Assembly: GCA_017960415.1 (NCBI GenBank)
Contig: JAGCZE010000476.1
Coordinates: forward strand, 1-5,795
Reading direction: 5' to 3'
Origin: Lachnospiraceae bacterium
Lineage (GTDB): Bacteria; Bacillota_A; Clostridia; Lachnospirales; Lachnospiraceae
Length of the DNA stretch: 5,795 bases
Shown here: positions 5,164-5,795 of the stretch, one piece after another
Layout of the letters: each line of letters begins with the position of its first letter
Position numbering within the stretch: the first letter of the stretch is position 1
Translations under genes and position numbers: made by a program
The notes under the pieces: generated by a model
The model's database searches: none
Told to the model about the DNA's origin: nothing
What the model saw: the letters and a program-made list of their open reading frames with translations, nothing else

Positions 5164-5795
5164 TCATCCGTTGGTATTGTTTTTCTCAAGAAACTTCAAG
5201 AATTCGCCTTTCGGAAGCGGTTTCGAATAATAAAAGCCCTGTATATAATTGACCCCGAGATTGCACATTGCGGATAACTGCTCGGTGGTCTCGACTCCTT
5301 CGGATACGATCGCAAGCCCCATCTTATGCATGATATTTACGACACTCTCCATGACATACTTGGCTTTGTTGCTCTTGAAATATCCCTGCGTGAAGGAATA
5401 GTCGAATTTGATGATCTCTACGGGCATATCCACGAAATAATCGAGATTCGACCGGCCGGTGCCGAAATCATCAAGTGAGAATTTTACTCCGCTCTCGATC
5501 AGCTTGTTCATATTGCGCAAAACCACCTGTCTTTCGCTGGCGGATGCGGTTTCTGTGATCTCAAGATTGATCCATCTCGGCTCGATACGGAACTCATTCA
5601 TGATATTCAGTATGAATTCAGCAGGGTTCTCGGTGTCGAACTGTGCTACAGACAGATTGACCTCAATATATTCCACGCCGAATTTCTGAGGCACTTTAGA
5701 ATAAAGGAATTCGCAGACCTGCTTGAAGACCTCGATTCCCAAGGGTACGATCAGTCCGTTCTGCTCGGCAATAGGAATAAATTTTGTCGGCGGAA
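5164..5795 (-). CDS. EAL-domain c-di-GMP phosphodiesterase, N-terminal part beyond the window
   Basis: The frame is open to the right edge, so only the last 209 residues are seen. The apparent start near 5742 is a TTG inside the domain, because the frame upstream reads KFIPIAEQNGLIVP, a normal EAL-domain segment. Counting from the first complete codon, the visible metal and substrate residues are intact: N46 in VNLS, the glutamate of LEITE (78), D108-D109 in DDFGTG, K129 in IKFD, E165 in SEGVE and Q185 in IQGF. The EAL tripeptide itself lies outside. Family knowledge: such domains hydrolyse c-di-GMP to pGpG and thereby affect motility and adhesion; in Clostridia they often sit at the C-terminus of GGDEF-EAL or sensor proteins. 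The end at 5164 (TGA) comes a few residues after the domain, so EAL is the last domain. No clear terminator separates it from the tRNA promoter. Confidence 0.95.
   Translation of the reverse strand, partial: PPTKFIPIAEQNGLIVPLGIEVFKQVCEFLYSKVPQKFGVEYIEVNLSVAQFDTENPAEFILNIMNEFRIEPRWINLEITETASASERQVVLRNMNKLIESGVKFSLDDFGTGRSNLDYFVDMPVEIIKFDYSFTQGYFKSNKAKYVMESVVNIMHKMGLAIVSEGVETTEQLSAMCNLGVNYIQGFYYSKPLPKGEFLKFLEKNNTNG

Noticed and set aside
5742..5744. TTG near 5742 as the true start of the EAL protein
   Set aside because: The frame upstream encodes a conserved EAL-domain segment (FIPIAEQNG), so the protein clearly begins outside the window.

Overview
The window looks like chromosomal DNA of a Gram-positive anaerobe of the class Clostridia, most likely Lachnospiraceae. 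This is inferred from the moderate G+C genes separated by AT-rich spacers, the SigA-type promoters and AGGAGG-like ribosome binding sites, a tRNA without an encoded CCA, and protein resemblance recalled from family knowledge rather than a database search.

Layout, left to right. (1) Positions 1-1135, minus strand: an ECF-like sigma factor gene is followed by two small membrane-protein genes; the second overlaps its predecessor by one base (TAATG) and runs off the left edge. This has the shape of a sigma/anti-sigma operon. (2) Positions 1136-1449: an AT-rich divergent intergenic region with candidate promoters both ways, a 22-bp tandem repeat at the sigma start and a good extended -10 promoter for the next gene. 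(3) Positions 1474-3291, plus strand: a complete bipA/typA ribosome-associated GTPase. (4) Positions 3324-3407: a very long hairpin between convergent genes, probably a bidirectional terminator. (5) Positions 3485-4873, minus strand: a two-gene operon of a COG2426 'small multi-drug export' membrane protein followed 17 bases later by a protein with an N-terminal HTH-like region and a C-terminal Panacea (DUF4065/SocA-like) domain, starting at TTG. (6) Positions 4969-5135, minus strand: tRNA-Arg(ACG) with its own promoter and terminator. (7) Positions 5164-5795, minus strand: the C-terminal part of an EAL-domain c-di-GMP phosphodiesterase that enters from the right edge.

Most of the window is housekeeping (translation GTPase, tRNA) mixed with regulation (sigma factor, c-di-GMP turnover). 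The accessory-looking element is the Panacea-domain protein, a family known for toxin-antitoxin antitoxins, which here has no recognisable toxin beside it and shares an operon with a membrane protein. I see no CRISPR array, transposase, phage gene or clearly new multi-gene system; the best leads are the orphan Panacea operon and the sigma-factor operon with its unassigned membrane partners.
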